This document shows positions 24,854 to 34,466 of a stretch of 64,000 nucleotides of DNA, piece after piece. Location of the stretch: the NCBI GenBank assembly GCA_023954375.1, contig JAMLIC010000013.1:147168-211167 (forward strand). Direction: 5' to 3'. Origin of the DNA: Planctomycetota bacterium. Lineage in GTDB: Bacteria; Planctomycetota; J058. Under the pieces are notes generated by a model. That model saw only the letters and a list, made by a program, of their open reading frames with translations. It made no database searches and was not told where the DNA came from. Positions within the stretch are counted from its first letter, which is position 1. Every line of letters starts with the position of its first letter. The position numbers and the translations under genes were made by a program.

Positions 24854-26277
24854 GTGCGCCCTCGCTGCTGCGGGTCGAGGGCGTCGCGCAGGCCGTCGCC
24901 CAGGAAGTTCAGGCTGAAGAGCGTCAGCGCCATGGCGATCGACGGCGCCACGAGCAGCCACGAGCGCTCGCCGTCGCTGCCGAGCGCGTCCATTCCGGAC
25001 TTCACCAGGGCGCCCCAGGAGTCGAGGCTCTGCCCGTCGTACTCGACCGCCAGGCCGATGAACGCCAGGAACGACTCCTGCAGGATCACCGCCGGCACGG
25101 TCAGCGTCGTGTAGACCACGACCACGCCGAGCGTGTTGGGCACCAGGTGCCGGAAGAGGATCCCCGCCGGGCCGGTGCCGCTCATGCGGGCCGCCTCGAC
25201 GAACTCCTTCTCCTTGAGCGACAGGATCTGGCCGCGCACGATCCGCGCCATGGTCAGCCACTGCACCGCGCCGAGCGCCACGAACAGGATCGTGATGTCG
25301 CGCCCGAAGTTCACGAGCAGCAGGATGACCAGGAACATGTAGGGGATCGCGAACAGGATGTCGACGATCCCCATCAGCAGGTCGTCGACCTTGCCGCCGG
25401 CGTAGCCGGAGATCGCGCCGTAGACGACGCCGATCACCAGGCTCACAACCGTGGCGATCACGCCCACGAGGAGCGAGATCCGCCCGCCGTAGAGGATCCG
25501 GCTCAGGAGGTCGCGCCCCGACAGGTCGGTCCCGAGCCAGTGGGTGTGCCGCCGCTCGGTGCCGTCGACGTCGACCTTCCGCACGCTCCGGCCCTCGACC
25601 TCCATGCGGTCGATCCCCACCCCGTCGCGCGTCAGGTCGAGGACGACCCCGTTCTCGAGGTGCGCCGTGTAGAGCACCGGCCCCTTGGCCCGCTGCGCGT
25701 GGCGCACGATCATGACGAACGACGCCGGCCGCTCGCCGAAGGCCTCGGGGAGCGGCGCCTTCGTCTCGATCACCACGCTCGTGACCGGCTCGGCGCGCGA
25801 CCCGTCCTCGCGCACCTCCACGAGCACGTCGCCCGGCGACGTGGCGTCGACGCGGTCGATCTTGATCGCGCCCTCGACGCGGCGGATCTCGGTCACGCGC
25901 CGCCGCTGGACGCGCACCCGGTACTCCGTCTCCTGCGTCTCGTCGACCTCGAACGTGATCGTGCGCGCGTCCTCGTAGCCCGGCCGGAGGTGCGTGGGCG
26001 GGTGGCCGACCGCGAGGAAGTTGCGGTTGAGGACGTCGGGGTGGTCGAAGCGCGGCGGCTGGGCGCCGATCCACGTCTCGCCGTAGGTGGCGTCGAACGG
26101 GGCCAGCCACGGCGCGAGCACGGCCAGCGCGCTCATCACGATGACGACGCCCAGGCCGAACATGGCCATGTGGTTCTTCTTCAGGCGCCGCCAGGCGTCC
26201 TGCCACAGGCTCGTGCCCTTCTTCGGCGGCGCGGCGGGCGGGGCCACGCCGGGCTGGCTCTCGGCGGGCGCGCTCAC
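24850..26277 (-). CDS. oppC: oligopeptide ABC permease OppC with large insertion
   Basis: The 475-aa permease is about 170 residues longer than usual. The first transmembrane helix (LGVVIVMSALAVLAPWLAP) and, after HTHWLGTDLSGRDLLSRI, the remaining helices and the EAA loop (EFVEAARMSGTGPAGILFRH) are standard. Between them, residues about 75-243 form an extra hydrophilic, beta-rich segment facing the periplasm (ITFEVDETQETEYRVRVQ, VDATSPGDVLVEVRED). The GTG start overlaps the oppB stop (GTGA). Confidence 0.93.
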   Translation of the reverse strand: MSAPAESQPGVAPPAAPPKKGTSLWQDAWRRLKKNHMAMFGLGVVIVMSALAVLAPWLAPFDATYGETWIGAQPPRFDHPDVLNRNFLAVGHPPTHLRPGYEDARTITFEVDETQETEYRVRVQRRRVTEIRRVEGAIKIDRVDATSPGDVLVEVREDGSRAEPVTSVVIETKAPLPEAFGERPASFVMIVRHAQRAKGPVLYTAHLENGVVLDLTRDGVGIDRMEVEGRSVRKVDVDGTERRHTHWLGTDLSGRDLLSRILYGGRISLLVGVIATVVSLVIGVVYGAISGYAGGKVDDLLMGIVDILFAIPYMFLVILLLVNFGRDITILFVALGAVQWLTMARIVRGQILSLKEKEFVEAARMSGTGPAGILFRHLVPNTLGVVVVYTTLTVPAVILQESFLAFIGLAVEYDGQSLDSWGALVKSGMDALGSDGERSWLLVAPSIAMALTLFSLNFLGDGLRDALDPQQRGRT

Positions 26278-27266
26278 GTGTAGCGGATCCTCGGGTCGAG
26301 GAGGCCGTAGACCACGTCGACGATCAGGTTGAAGGCGACGAGGAGCACGCCGAAGAGGATCACCGTGCCCATGACCATGGTGTAGTCGCGGTTCATGGCG
26401 CTGGTGACGAACTCCCGGCCGATGCCCGGGATCGCGAAGATCTGCTCGACGACGAGCGACCCGGTGAGGATCTGCGCCACGGCCGGGCCGAGGAAGCTGA
26501 CGACCGGGAGCATGGCGCCGCGCAGGGCGTGGCGGGCGACGATCACGTGCTCGCGCAGGCCCTTGGCCCAGGCGGTGCGGATGTAGTCCTGGTTGATCAC
26601 CTCGAGCATGCCGGCGCGCGTCAGCCGCGCGATGCGCGCCGCGAACGGCAGGGCCAGGGCGAACGAGGGCAGGATCAGGTACTGCGGCGCCATGAGGCCG
26701 CCGAAGAAGCCGCCGTCGGCCGCGTAGCCGGCGACCGGCAGGAGCTTCCACCACAGGCCGAAGACGAGGGCCAGGAGCGGCCCGACGACGAACGTGGGCA
26801 CGGCCAGGCCGACCATCGCCACCGCCATGGACCCGTAGTCGAAGACGGAGTTCTGCCGCACGCCCGCGATCACGCCGGCGCCGAGGCCCAGGACCAGCGA
26901 GATGAGCAGGGCGGCGATGCCCAGCAGGGCCGAGACCGGCGCCTTGAGCCAGATCACCTCGTTGACCGTGAGCGACTTGTTCTTGAACGACGGCCCCAGG
27001 TCGAAGCCGGGCCGGATCGAGAGGTTCCCCTCGCGGTCGAACAGGTGGACCGGCGACAGGTCGCGCAGGAACATGACGAACTGCACGTACCCCGGCTTGT
27101 CGAGGTGGTACTTCTCCTCCATGCGCCGCTTGATGTCGGCGTCCACCTGCTTGTCCATGTCGAACGGCCCGCCCGGGGCCGCGCGCATGAGGAAGAAGGA
27201 GATGGTCACCAGGATCAGCAGGACGACGGGGACCTGCAGCAGGCGCCGGAAGAGGTAACGACCCAC
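26274..27266 (-). CDS. oppB: oligopeptide ABC permease OppB
   Basis: The 330-aa protein starts MGRYLFRRLLQVPVVLLILV with the conserved APGGPF motif, and carries the EAA loop near YIRTAWAKGLREHVIVARHALR and NRDYTMVMGTVILFG. It begins 1 nt after the oppA stop and is followed by oppC with a 4-nt overlap. Confidence 0.95.
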   Translation of the reverse strand: MGRYLFRRLLQVPVVLLILVTISFFLMRAAPGGPFDMDKQVDADIKRRMEEKYHLDKPGYVQFVMFLRDLSPVHLFDREGNLSIRPGFDLGPSFKNKSLTVNEVIWLKAPVSALLGIAALLISLVLGLGAGVIAGVRQNSVFDYGSMAVAMVGLAVPTFVVGPLLALVFGLWWKLLPVAGYAADGGFFGGLMAPQYLILPSFALALPFAARIARLTRAGMLEVINQDYIRTAWAKGLREHVIVARHALRGAMLPVVSFLGPAVAQILTGSLVVEQIFAIPGIGREFVTSAMNRDYTMVMGTVILFGVLLVAFNLIVDVVYGLLDPRIRYT

Positions 27267-27267
27267 G

Positions 27268-28932
27268 CTACTCGGCCGGCTCCTTCCACAGGTACTTGAA
27301 CGGGTGCTGGTCGCGGACGTTCTCGTACCAGCCGCCGACCGTCTCCTTGAGCAGCCCCTTGTTCACGTAGATGTAGAGGGGCAGGACGGGCATCTCCTGC
27401 TCGATGAGGATGCGCTCGGCCTCCTGGAAGGCGGCCATGCGCCTCTTCGGGTCGAGCTCGCGCGCGGCCTGGGCGATGAGCGCGTCGTAGCGCGCGTTCG
27501 ACCAGCCCGTGTTGTTGTTGCCGCCGCCGGTGACGAACATGTCGAGGAAGGTGTTCGGGTCCAGGTAGTCGCCGATCCAGGCCGCGCGGGCGACCTGATA
27601 CTGCAGGTGCTGGACGTCGTTGAGGTAGACCTTCCACTCCGAGTTGCGCAGCGACACCGTGATCCCGAGGTTCTCGCGCCACTGCTGCACGAGGTTCTCG
27701 GCGACCATCTTGTGCGCCTCGAGCGTGTTGTAGAGCAGTTCGACCGTGGGGAAGCCCTTGCCGTCGGGGTAGCCGGCCTCGGCCAGGAGGCGGCGCGCCT
27801 GCTCGCGGTCGAAGGCGAGCCCGCGCGGCGGCTCGTAGCCCGGCATGGCGGGCGTGAACCAGGTGGCCGGGACCTGCCCCGCGCGCAGGAGGTCGCGCGT
27901 GATCGCCTCGCGGTCGATGCACAAGGACATCGCCCGCCGCACGCGCGCGTCGTCGAAGGGCTTCTTCGTCACGTTGAAGCGGTAGAAGTACGTCCCGAGG
28001 TACGGGGAGACGTAGTACTCCGGCAGGCGCTGGATCTCGGCGAGCTTGCCCAGGGGGATGTCGTTCAGCCAGTCGCACTTGCCCTGCTGGAACAGCTTGA
28101 AGGCCGTGTCGAGGTCCTCGAGCGGCAGGGCGACGACCTCCTGCAGCTTGACGAAGTCGCGGTCCCAGTAGTGCTCGTTCTTCGCCAGCACGATGCGCTG
28201 GTTCGGCAGCCACTCCTTGAGCTTGAACGGGCCGTTGCAGACGAGGTGCTCGGGGCGGACCCACCGGTCGCCGTGGGCGCGGATCACGCGCAGGGGCACC
28301 GGCGCGAGCGAGTCGAAGGCCGCGAGGTCGAGGAAGTAGGCGCAGGGGCGCTCGAGCGTCACGCGCAGGGTGTGGTCGTCGACCGCCTGCACGCCCACCT
28401 GCTCGAAGGCGACCGGCGGGCGCTTCACGCCGTCCGGCCCCTCGGAGCCCTGCTTGTTGTAGGCCTCGGCCCCCTTGACCGGGTAGAGCATGTAGGCGTA
28501 CTGCGCCGCCGTCGCCGGCTCGAGGAGCCGCTGCCACGAGTCGCGGACGTCGCGCGCAGTCAGCGGCTGGCCGTCGCTCCACCTCGCGTCCTTCCGGATG
28601 TGGAAGGTGTAGACGAGGCCGTCGGGGCTGACCTCCCAGCGCTCGGCCACGCCCGGGACCGGCTGCAGCGTCTCGGGGTGCTGCGTGACGAGCGTCTCGA
28701 ACAGGTTGCCCGTGAGCCGGTGCTCGGGCACGCCCGTGACGATCTGCGGGTCGAGCGTCTCGGGCTCGGCGCCGTTGTTGAAGGTGAAGACCTGGCGGGC
28801 CTTCTTCCAGTCGTCGGTCTCGGGCTCGAGGCTCGCCTTCCAGTCGGCCGGGAGGGGCTGCTGGGCCGGCGCCGGCGGGGCGGCCAGCGCCAGGAGGGCC
28901 AGGGCGAGCGGCAGGTGGGCGGTCCGCGGCAC
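27268..28932 (-). CDS. oppA: oligopeptide-binding protein OppA
   Basis: The 554-aa product has a cleavable signal (LPLALALLALAAPPAPAQ) and a solute-binding protein family 5 fold: NNGAEPETLDPQIVTGVPE, NLFETLVTQHPETLQPVPG, WEVSPDGLVYTFHIRKDARW. It captures peptides in the periplasm for OppBCDF. A perfect SD (AGGAGGTGA) precedes the GTG start. There is no lipobox, so it is probably a free periplasmic protein. Confidence 0.95.
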   Translation of the reverse strand: MPRTAHLPLALALLALAAPPAPAQQPLPADWKASLEPETDDWKKARQVFTFNNGAEPETLDPQIVTGVPEHRLTGNLFETLVTQHPETLQPVPGVAERWEVSPDGLVYTFHIRKDARWSDGQPLTARDVRDSWQRLLEPATAAQYAYMLYPVKGAEAYNKQGSEGPDGVKRPPVAFEQVGVQAVDDHTLRVTLERPCAYFLDLAAFDSLAPVPLRVIRAHGDRWVRPEHLVCNGPFKLKEWLPNQRIVLAKNEHYWDRDFVKLQEVVALPLEDLDTAFKLFQQGKCDWLNDIPLGKLAEIQRLPEYYVSPYLGTYFYRFNVTKKPFDDARVRRAMSLCIDREAITRDLLRAGQVPATWFTPAMPGYEPPRGLAFDREQARRLLAEAGYPDGKGFPTVELLYNTLEAHKMVAENLVQQWRENLGITVSLRNSEWKVYLNDVQHLQYQVARAAWIGDYLDPNTFLDMFVTGGGNNNTGWSNARYDALIAQAARELDPKRRMAAFQEAERILIEQEMPVLPLYIYVNKGLLKETVGGWYENVRDQHPFKYLWKEPAE

Positions 28933-29115
28933 GTCTCACCTCCTGAGGGGGGCGAGACTCTAACACGCGTGCTCCGGGTCGCCTACGGAGCGTCGCGGCC
29001 GGCGTCCGGCGGCGGACCGCGCGGTCCGGGCGTGGAACGAACGTCACGCGCGGCGACAGGGACGCGCGAGAGAGTCACGACTTGCGGCGGCAAGCGGCGT
29101 GCTGCCCGGACCGCC

Positions 29116-30153
29116 ATGAGACGCGTCGCCGCGCTCGCGCTCCTGGTCTTCTTCCTCGCCGCGCCCGCGCGGGCGGACGTCGTGACCGGCTTCGACCCGG
29201 CCCTCGACGGGCCGCGCTTCCCGAACACGGGCGACTACGCCTCGGTCGGCAACTGCTGGGGGATGGCCCTCCTGGCGATCGACAACTACCTGCGCCGGCG
29301 CGCGGGCGAGGCGCCATCGGCCGGCGCGGTCATCGCCTTCCCCGAGGAGGGCCATCTGCCCGACCAGGCGGCCGCGTCGGCCGTCAACGCCCGCGCCACC
29401 GAGGACGACCTGGCGCGCGTGTGGGCCGGGCGCCGCCCCGCCGACGACCCGGCCCCGATCCTCGCGGCGCTGGAGCGGATCGGCCGCACGGGCGTCCCCG
29501 AGGTGCTCGCCTTCTGGACCCCCGGCGGCGGGCACACGGTCGTCGTCTACGGCCAGCGGGACGGCGCCCTCCTCACCTACGACCCCAACTTCCCGGGCGA
29601 GGCGATCGCCTGGCCGTTCGACCCCGCCCGCGGCCTCGGCCGGCACCCGCGCGAGGCCCGCGACCCGGCCATGTACGCCGACGTCGAGGCCGTCCGGGCG
29701 ATCCCCTTCCACGAGCACGGCGCGGTCGCCGCCCTGCCCGAGGTGCGCGCGGCCTGCGACGCCGCCGCGCCGGTGTGCATGGACCGCTTCGCGCCGGTCG
29801 AGGTCGCCGTGCGGCCGGGGCCGGGCGGCCTCGTCGAGGTCACGGGCCGGGTCGGGCGCGGTCGCGAGGTCGACGACCACGGCGCGCCCACCTCGCCGCC
29901 GGCCTACGTGTGGCTGGCGGTCGACGGGCAGCCCGTGACGTCGGTGAACCTCGACGCCCAGGGCCGCTTCCGCGCGCGCCTGCCGCGCGGCACGCTGGCC
30001 CCCGGCGGCCACGTGCGCGTCGTGGCGCTCTCCGACGACGGCCGCCTGGCCGGCTTCGCCGACGCCCACCGCCCGGCGGCGACGACGCGCGAGCCGGCGC
30101 GCGGGGTGGGCCTCGCCCGGACGCTGGCCGAGGCGACCACCAGAGCACCTTGA
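29116..30153 (+). CDS. secreted C39/papain-like cysteine peptidase-like protein
   Basis: After a signal peptide (VAALALLVFFLAAPARAD) the 345-aa protein contains SVGNCWGMALLAIDNYL, GGGHTVVVYGQ and YDPNFPGE, which supply Cys, His and Asn/Asp in the order of papain-fold peptidases. The C-terminal ~100 residues look like a beta-sandwich (VEVTGRVGRGREV, YVWLAVDGQPVTSVNLD). Target and activity are unknown. No clear SD is visible before the ATG. Confidence 0.7.
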   Translation: MRRVAALALLVFFLAAPARADVVTGFDPALDGPRFPNTGDYASVGNCWGMALLAIDNYLRRRAGEAPSAGAVIAFPEEGHLPDQAAASAVNARATEDDLARVWAGRRPADDPAPILAALERIGRTGVPEVLAFWTPGGGHTVVVYGQRDGALLTYDPNFPGEAIAWPFDPARGLGRHPREARDPAMYADVEAVRAIPFHEHGAVAALPEVRAACDAAAPVCMDRFAPVEVAVRPGPGGLVEVTGRVGRGREVDDHGAPTSPPAYVWLAVDGQPVTSVNLDAQGRFRARLPRGTLAPGGHVRVVALSDDGRLAGFADAHRPAATTREPARGVGLARTLAEATTRAP

Positions 30154-30340
30154 AGTAGTGCGCCGCCGGGATCCCCCGGTCGAAGCCCACCTGCTCGTAG
30201 GCCCGGCGCGCCGGGGCGTGGGCGGCGTCGCCGCCCGTGCCGACGTAGGCGACCCGCGCCCCGCGCGCGGCGAGGTCCCGAGCGCGTGGGCGTACAGGGC
30301 CATGCCGACCCCCTGGCCCTGCCCGGCGTCGGCCCGGGGG
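30145..30340 (-). pseudogene. GNAT acetyltransferase remnant, frameshifted
   Basis: In one minus-strand frame GQGQGVGMALYAHALG, and after a frame change ARDLAARGARVAYVGTGGD, then HAPARRAYEQVGF, read as the acetyl-CoA-binding and C-terminal parts of a GNAT enzyme. The N-terminal half and a proper stop are missing. It lies squeezed between two intact plus-strand genes, consistent with decay. Confidence 0.6.
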
Positions 30341-30348
30341 GCCGCGCT

Positions 30349-30354
30349 TACAAT
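30349..30354 (+). promoter_or_regulatory. -10-like element directly before a start codon
   Basis: TACAAT ends 8 nt before the ATG of the ABC-F gene, and no SD is present. A transcript from it would be leaderless or nearly so. A -35 element is not obvious. Confidence 0.45.
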
Positions 30355-30362
30355 CCCCCCCG

Positions 30363-32303
30363 ATGCTCTCCGTCGAGAACCTCTTCGTCCGCTTCGGCGA
30401 GCGCCCGCTCTTCGACGGGATCACGCTCCGCGTCAACGACGGCCAGCGCGTGGCCCTCGCCGGCCGCAACGGGCAGGGCAAGTCGACGCTCATGAAGGTG
30501 GTCGCGGGGCAGCAGGCGCCCGAGCGCGGGCAGGTGTCGCTCGCCAAGGGGCGGACCGTCGGCTACCTGCCGCAGGACGTGCGCCCGCCCGAGGACGACC
30601 GGACCGTGCTCGAGGAGGCGCTCTCGGGCAAGGCCGAGGTCGTGCGCCTCGAGCAGGAGGTGCGCCGCCTGACCCACGCGCTCGGCGAGCGCCCCGACGA
30701 CCAGGGGTTGCTCGCCCGTTACGGCAAGGCGCAGGCGGCCTACGAGGCGCTCGGCGGCTACGCGGCCGAGGCGCGCGCGAAGGAGGTGCTCGCCGGGCTG
30801 GGCTTCTCGCAGGCCCGGATCGACGGGCCGCTGCGCGAGCTCTCGGGCGGCTGGCTCATGCGCTCGCAGCTCGCCCGGCTGCTCCTCATGGCGCCCGACC
30901 TCCTGCTCCTCGACGAGCCGACGAACCACCTCGACATCGAGACCCGCGAGTGGCTGCTCGAGTTCCTGCGCGGCTTCCCGGGCGCGATCGTCCTCACCAG
31001 CCACGACCGCTTCTTCCTCGACGCCCTGGTCTCGAAGGTCTACGAGCTCGAGTCGGGGCGCCTCGAGGTCTACACCGGCAACTACAGCGCCTACGAGGTG
31101 GAGAAGCGGGAGCGCCTCGAGCGGCTCAAGGCGTCCTACGCCAAGCAGCAGGCCTACCTGCGCCAGCAGGAGGAGTTCATCGAGAAGAACCGCGCCCGGG
31201 CGGCGACGGCGAGCAACGTCCAGAGCCGGATCAAGCAGCTGGAGAAGATCGAGAAGATCGAGCTGCCCCCCGAGGCGCCGCAGGACATCCGCCTGCGCTT
31301 CCCCGAGCCGCCCTCGTCGGGCGCCGTCGTCGTGCGCTGCCAGGGCGTGGGCAAGGCCTACGGCGCCACCGAGGTCTTCCGCGGCCTCGACCTCGAGCTC
31401 GAGGCCGGCGCGCGGCTGGCGGTCGTCGGCGTCAACGGCGCGGGCAAGTCGACCTTCCTGCGCCTCGTCGCCGGCAAGGACCAGCCCTCCGAGGGGACGC
31501 TCACGCTCGGCCACAACGTCTCGATCCAGTACTTCTCGCAGTACGAGGACGACCTCCCCGACCCGTCGTGGAACCTCGTGCAGGCGCTCGAGGCGGTGGC
31601 CCCGAAGGACGCCACGATCGGCCGGCTGCGCACCGTCCTCGGCTGCTTCCTCTTCTCGGGCGACGACGCCGAGAAGCGCCTCGGCGTGCTCTCGGGCGGC
31701 GAGCGGGCGCGCATGAAGCTCGCGCGCATGCTGCTGCGGCCGAGCAACCTGCTCGTCCTCGACGAGCCCACGAACCACCTCGACCTGCACAGCAAGGACC
31801 TCCTGCTGGCGGCCATGGCCGACTTCTCCGGCACGTCGGTCTTCGTCTCGCACGACCGGCAGTTCCTGGCGGCGCTCGCCACGCACGTGCTCGAGTTCCG
31901 CGACGGCCGGGCGACGCTCTTCCCCTGCGGCTACGAGCAGTACCGCTGGCGCGTGGCCCAGGACCAGAAGGCGGCGCAGGCGGCGGCCGCGGCGAAGGCC
32001 GCCCAGGCCGCGCCGGCGAAGGCGACCCCGACCCGGGCCGACGACCGCGAGGCCGCGCGCGAGCGACAGAAGGAGCTGCGCCGGCTCGAGAAGCAGGTGC
32101 AGGCGCTCGAGCAGCGGCTCGAGGGGCAGGAGGCGCGCATCCAGGAGCTCGAGGCGCTCATGAGCCAGCCCGGCTTCTTCGAGGCGCCCGAGCGCAGCAC
32201 GCCGGCCGTCGCCGAGCACCGGGCGCTCAAGGACGAGGTCGCCCGCGGCTACGAGGCGCTCGAGGCGGCGATGCTCGAGCTGGAGGCGGCGCAGGGCGGG
32301 TGA
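30363..32303 (+). CDS. ABC-F family ATPase (Uup/YheS-like)
   Basis: The 646-aa soluble protein has two ATPase cassettes: GRNGQGKSTLMK with LLLLDEPTNHLDIET, and GVNGAGKSTFLR with LLVLDEPTNHLDLHS, and signatures RELSGGWLMRSQLA and GVLSGGERARMKLA. The linker between them is the charged ABC-F P-site tRNA-interaction motif region (RLERLKASYAKQQAYLRQQ). The C-terminus is an Ala-rich linker plus a coiled coil (LRRLEKQVQALEQRLEG). ABC-F proteins act on ribosomes, rescuing stalled translation or giving antibiotic resistance; no membrane part exists. Confidence 0.93.
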   Translation: MLSVENLFVRFGERPLFDGITLRVNDGQRVALAGRNGQGKSTLMKVVAGQQAPERGQVSLAKGRTVGYLPQDVRPPEDDRTVLEEALSGKAEVVRLEQEVRRLTHALGERPDDQGLLARYGKAQAAYEALGGYAAEARAKEVLAGLGFSQARIDGPLRELSGGWLMRSQLARLLLMAPDLLLLDEPTNHLDIETREWLLEFLRGFPGAIVLTSHDRFFLDALVSKVYELESGRLEVYTGNYSAYEVEKRERLERLKASYAKQQAYLRQQEEFIEKNRARAATASNVQSRIKQLEKIEKIELPPEAPQDIRLRFPEPPSSGAVVVRCQGVGKAYGATEVFRGLDLELEAGARLAVVGVNGAGKSTFLRLVAGKDQPSEGTLTLGHNVSIQYFSQYEDDLPDPSWNLVQALEAVAPKDATIGRLRTVLGCFLFSGDDAEKRLGVLSGGERARMKLARMLLRPSNLLVLDEPTNHLDLHSKDLLLAAMADFSGTSVFVSHDRQFLAALATHVLEFRDGRATLFPCGYEQYRWRVAQDQKAAQAAAAAKAAQAAPAKATPTRADDREAARERQKELRRLEKQVQALEQRLEGQEARIQELEALMSQPGFFEAPERSTPAVAEHRALKDEVARGYEALEAAMLELEAAQGG

Positions 32304-32380
32304 GCCGCGGCGCCGCCGCCCACCGGTAGGCGCAGGGTAACCGCGCCGCTACACTCTCCGGCCCCCCGAGGAGGCCCCCC

Positions 32381-34423
32381 ATGAGCACCACCGCCACCGA
32401 GTTCGGCGCCGCCGCCACGGGCGAGCAGCTCGAGCAGCTCGCCGCCGACACGCTGCGCGTCCTGGCCATGGACGCCGTGCAGAAGGCCGACTCGGGCCAC
32501 CCCGGCATGCCCATGGGCATGGCCGACGCGGCGCACCTGCTCTGGACGGAGTTCCTGCGCCTCGATCCGCGCGAGCCGCGCTGGCTCGGGCGCGACCGCT
32601 TCGTCCTCTCGGCCGGCCACGGCTCCATGCTCCTCTACGGGCTCATGCACCTGGCCGGCTTCGAGGAGCTGACGCTGGAGGAGCTGACGCGCTTCCGCCA
32701 GCTCCACAGCAAGACCCCGGGCCACCCGGAGAGCTTCGTCACGGCCGGCGTCGAGACGACGACGGGCCCGCTCGGGCAGGGCTTCGCCAACGCGGTCGGC
32801 ATGGCCATGGCCGAGCGGCACCTCGTGGCCCGCTTCCCCGAGGCGGCCGACGTGCTCGCGCAGCGGACGTTCGTGATCTGCGGCGACGGCGACCTCATGG
32901 AGGGGATCTCGTCCGAGGCGGCCAGCCTGGCCGGCCACCTGGGGCTCTCGCGGCTGGTCGTGCTCTACGACGACAACGAGATCTCGATCGACGGGTCGAC
33001 GGCGCTGGCCTTCTCCGAGGACGTCCTGCGCCGCTTCGAGGGGCACGGCTGGCGCACCGACCGCGTCGACGGCCACGACCGCGCCGCGGTGCGCCGGGCC
33101 GTCGAGGCGGCGCTGGCCCAGGACGAGCGGCCCAGCCTGATCGCCTGCCGGACGGTGATCGGCAAGGGCGCGCCGACCAAGGCCGGCACGGCCAAGGCCC
33201 ACGGCGAGCCGCTGGGCCAGAAGGAGCTCGAGGCCACCAAGCAGGGCATGGGCTGGCCGCCCGAGCCGTTCCTCGTCCCGGGCGCGGTGCGCGAGCGCTG
33301 GGCGCGGCGCCAGGCCGAGTGGCGCGCCGAGCGGGCGCGCTGGGACGAGGCCTTCGGGGCGCTCGAGCGCGCTCACCCGCAGACGGCGGCGACCCTGCGC
33401 CGCTGGTTCTCGGGCGCGGCGCCCGACCTCTCGGGCGTGACGTGGCCCGCCTTCAAGCCGGGCGACAAGGACGCCACGCGCGGCTCGTCGGGCAAGGTGC
33501 TCCAGGCCCTGTGCGAGGGCGTGCCCAACCTGATCGGCGGCAGCGCCGACCTGACGCCGTCGACCAAGACCTACATGACCGCCGGCGGCGGCGACTTCGA
33601 GCGCGGCAACCCCGCCGGGCGCAACCTGCGCTTCGGGGTGCGCGAGCACGCCATGGGCGCCGTGATGAACGGCATGGCGCTGCACGGGGCGCTGATCCCC
33701 TTCGGCGCCACGTTCCTCACCTTCACCGACTACGCCCGCCCGGCCATGCGCCTGGGCGCGCTCATGGGCACGCGGACCGTCTACGTGATGACCCACGACA
33801 GCATCTTCCTGGGCGAGGACGGCCCGACCCACCAGCCGGTCGAGCACCTCATGGCCCTGCGCGTGATCCCGGGCATGCGGCTGATCCGCCCGGCCGACGC
33901 GGCCGAGACGGCGCTCGCCTGGCGCATGGCCCTCGAGCACGAGGGGCCCACGGTGCTCGCGCTGACCCGCCAGAACGTGCCCGTGCTCGACCGCGCCACC
34001 CACGGCGACGCCGAGGGGACGCTGCGCGGCGGCTACGTCCTGTGGGAGCGCGGCGGCCAGGAGCCGCAGGTCGTGCTCGTGGCCACGGGCTCCGAGGTCC
34101 ACGTGGCGCTCGACGTCGCGCGCGCCCTGCACCAGGACGACGGCCGCGCCGTGCGCGTCGTCTCGCTCCCCTGCTGGGAGGTGTTCGAGCAGCAGGAGCC
34201 CGCCTACCGCGAGGCCGTGCTCCCGCCCGCCTGCGGCGCCCGCGTGTCGATCGAGGCCGGCGTGACCTTCGGCTGGGAGCGCTACACGGGCGAGCTGGGC
34301 CTCAGGATCGGCGTCGACCGCTTCGGGGCCTCGGCGCCGGCGTCGACGCTGGCCGAGCACTTCGGGCTGAGCCCGGGGCAGGTGCTGCAGCGGGTGCGGG
34401 AGTACCTCGCGACGGTCCCTTGA
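32381..34423 (+). CDS. tkt: transketolase
   Basis: The 680-aa enzyme moves two-carbon units between sugar phosphates using thiamine diphosphate in the non-oxidative pentose phosphate pathway. It contains AVQKADSGHPGMPMGMADAA, HSKTPGHPE, CGDGDLMEGISSEAAS with the ThDP-binding aspartates, LYDDNEISIDG and RFGVREHAMGAVMNGMALHG with the catalytic glutamate, and EDGPTHQPVEHL. An SD (GAGGAGG) lies before the ATG. Length is normal. Confidence 0.97.
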   Translation: MSTTATEFGAAATGEQLEQLAADTLRVLAMDAVQKADSGHPGMPMGMADAAHLLWTEFLRLDPREPRWLGRDRFVLSAGHGSMLLYGLMHLAGFEELTLEELTRFRQLHSKTPGHPESFVTAGVETTTGPLGQGFANAVGMAMAERHLVARFPEAADVLAQRTFVICGDGDLMEGISSEAASLAGHLGLSRLVVLYDDNEISIDGSTALAFSEDVLRRFEGHGWRTDRVDGHDRAAVRRAVEAALAQDERPSLIACRTVIGKGAPTKAGTAKAHGEPLGQKELEATKQGMGWPPEPFLVPGAVRERWARRQAEWRAERARWDEAFGALERAHPQTAATLRRWFSGAAPDLSGVTWPAFKPGDKDATRGSSGKVLQALCEGVPNLIGGSADLTPSTKTYMTAGGGDFERGNPAGRNLRFGVREHAMGAVMNGMALHGALIPFGATFLTFTDYARPAMRLGALMGTRTVYVMTHDSIFLGEDGPTHQPVEHLMALRVIPGMRLIRPADAAETALAWRMALEHEGPTVLALTRQNVPVLDRATHGDAEGTLRGGYVLWERGGQEPQVVLVATGSEVHVALDVARALHQDDGRAVRVVSLPCWEVFEQQEPAYREAVLPPACGARVSIEAGVTFGWERYTGELGLRIGVDRFGASAPASTLAEHFGLSPGQVLQRVREYLATVP

Positions 34424-34453
34424 GGCCCGAGCACCGGCCTCGGCGCGCCGTGG

Positions 34454-34459
34454 TACAAC
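34454..34459 (+). promoter_or_regulatory. -10-like element directly before a start codon
   Basis: TACAAC ends 7 nt before the GTG start of the S41 peptidase and no SD is visible. The spacing matches the element before the ABC-F gene, and both point to leaderless mRNAs. Confidence 0.4.
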
Positions 34460-34466
34460 GGAGCCC

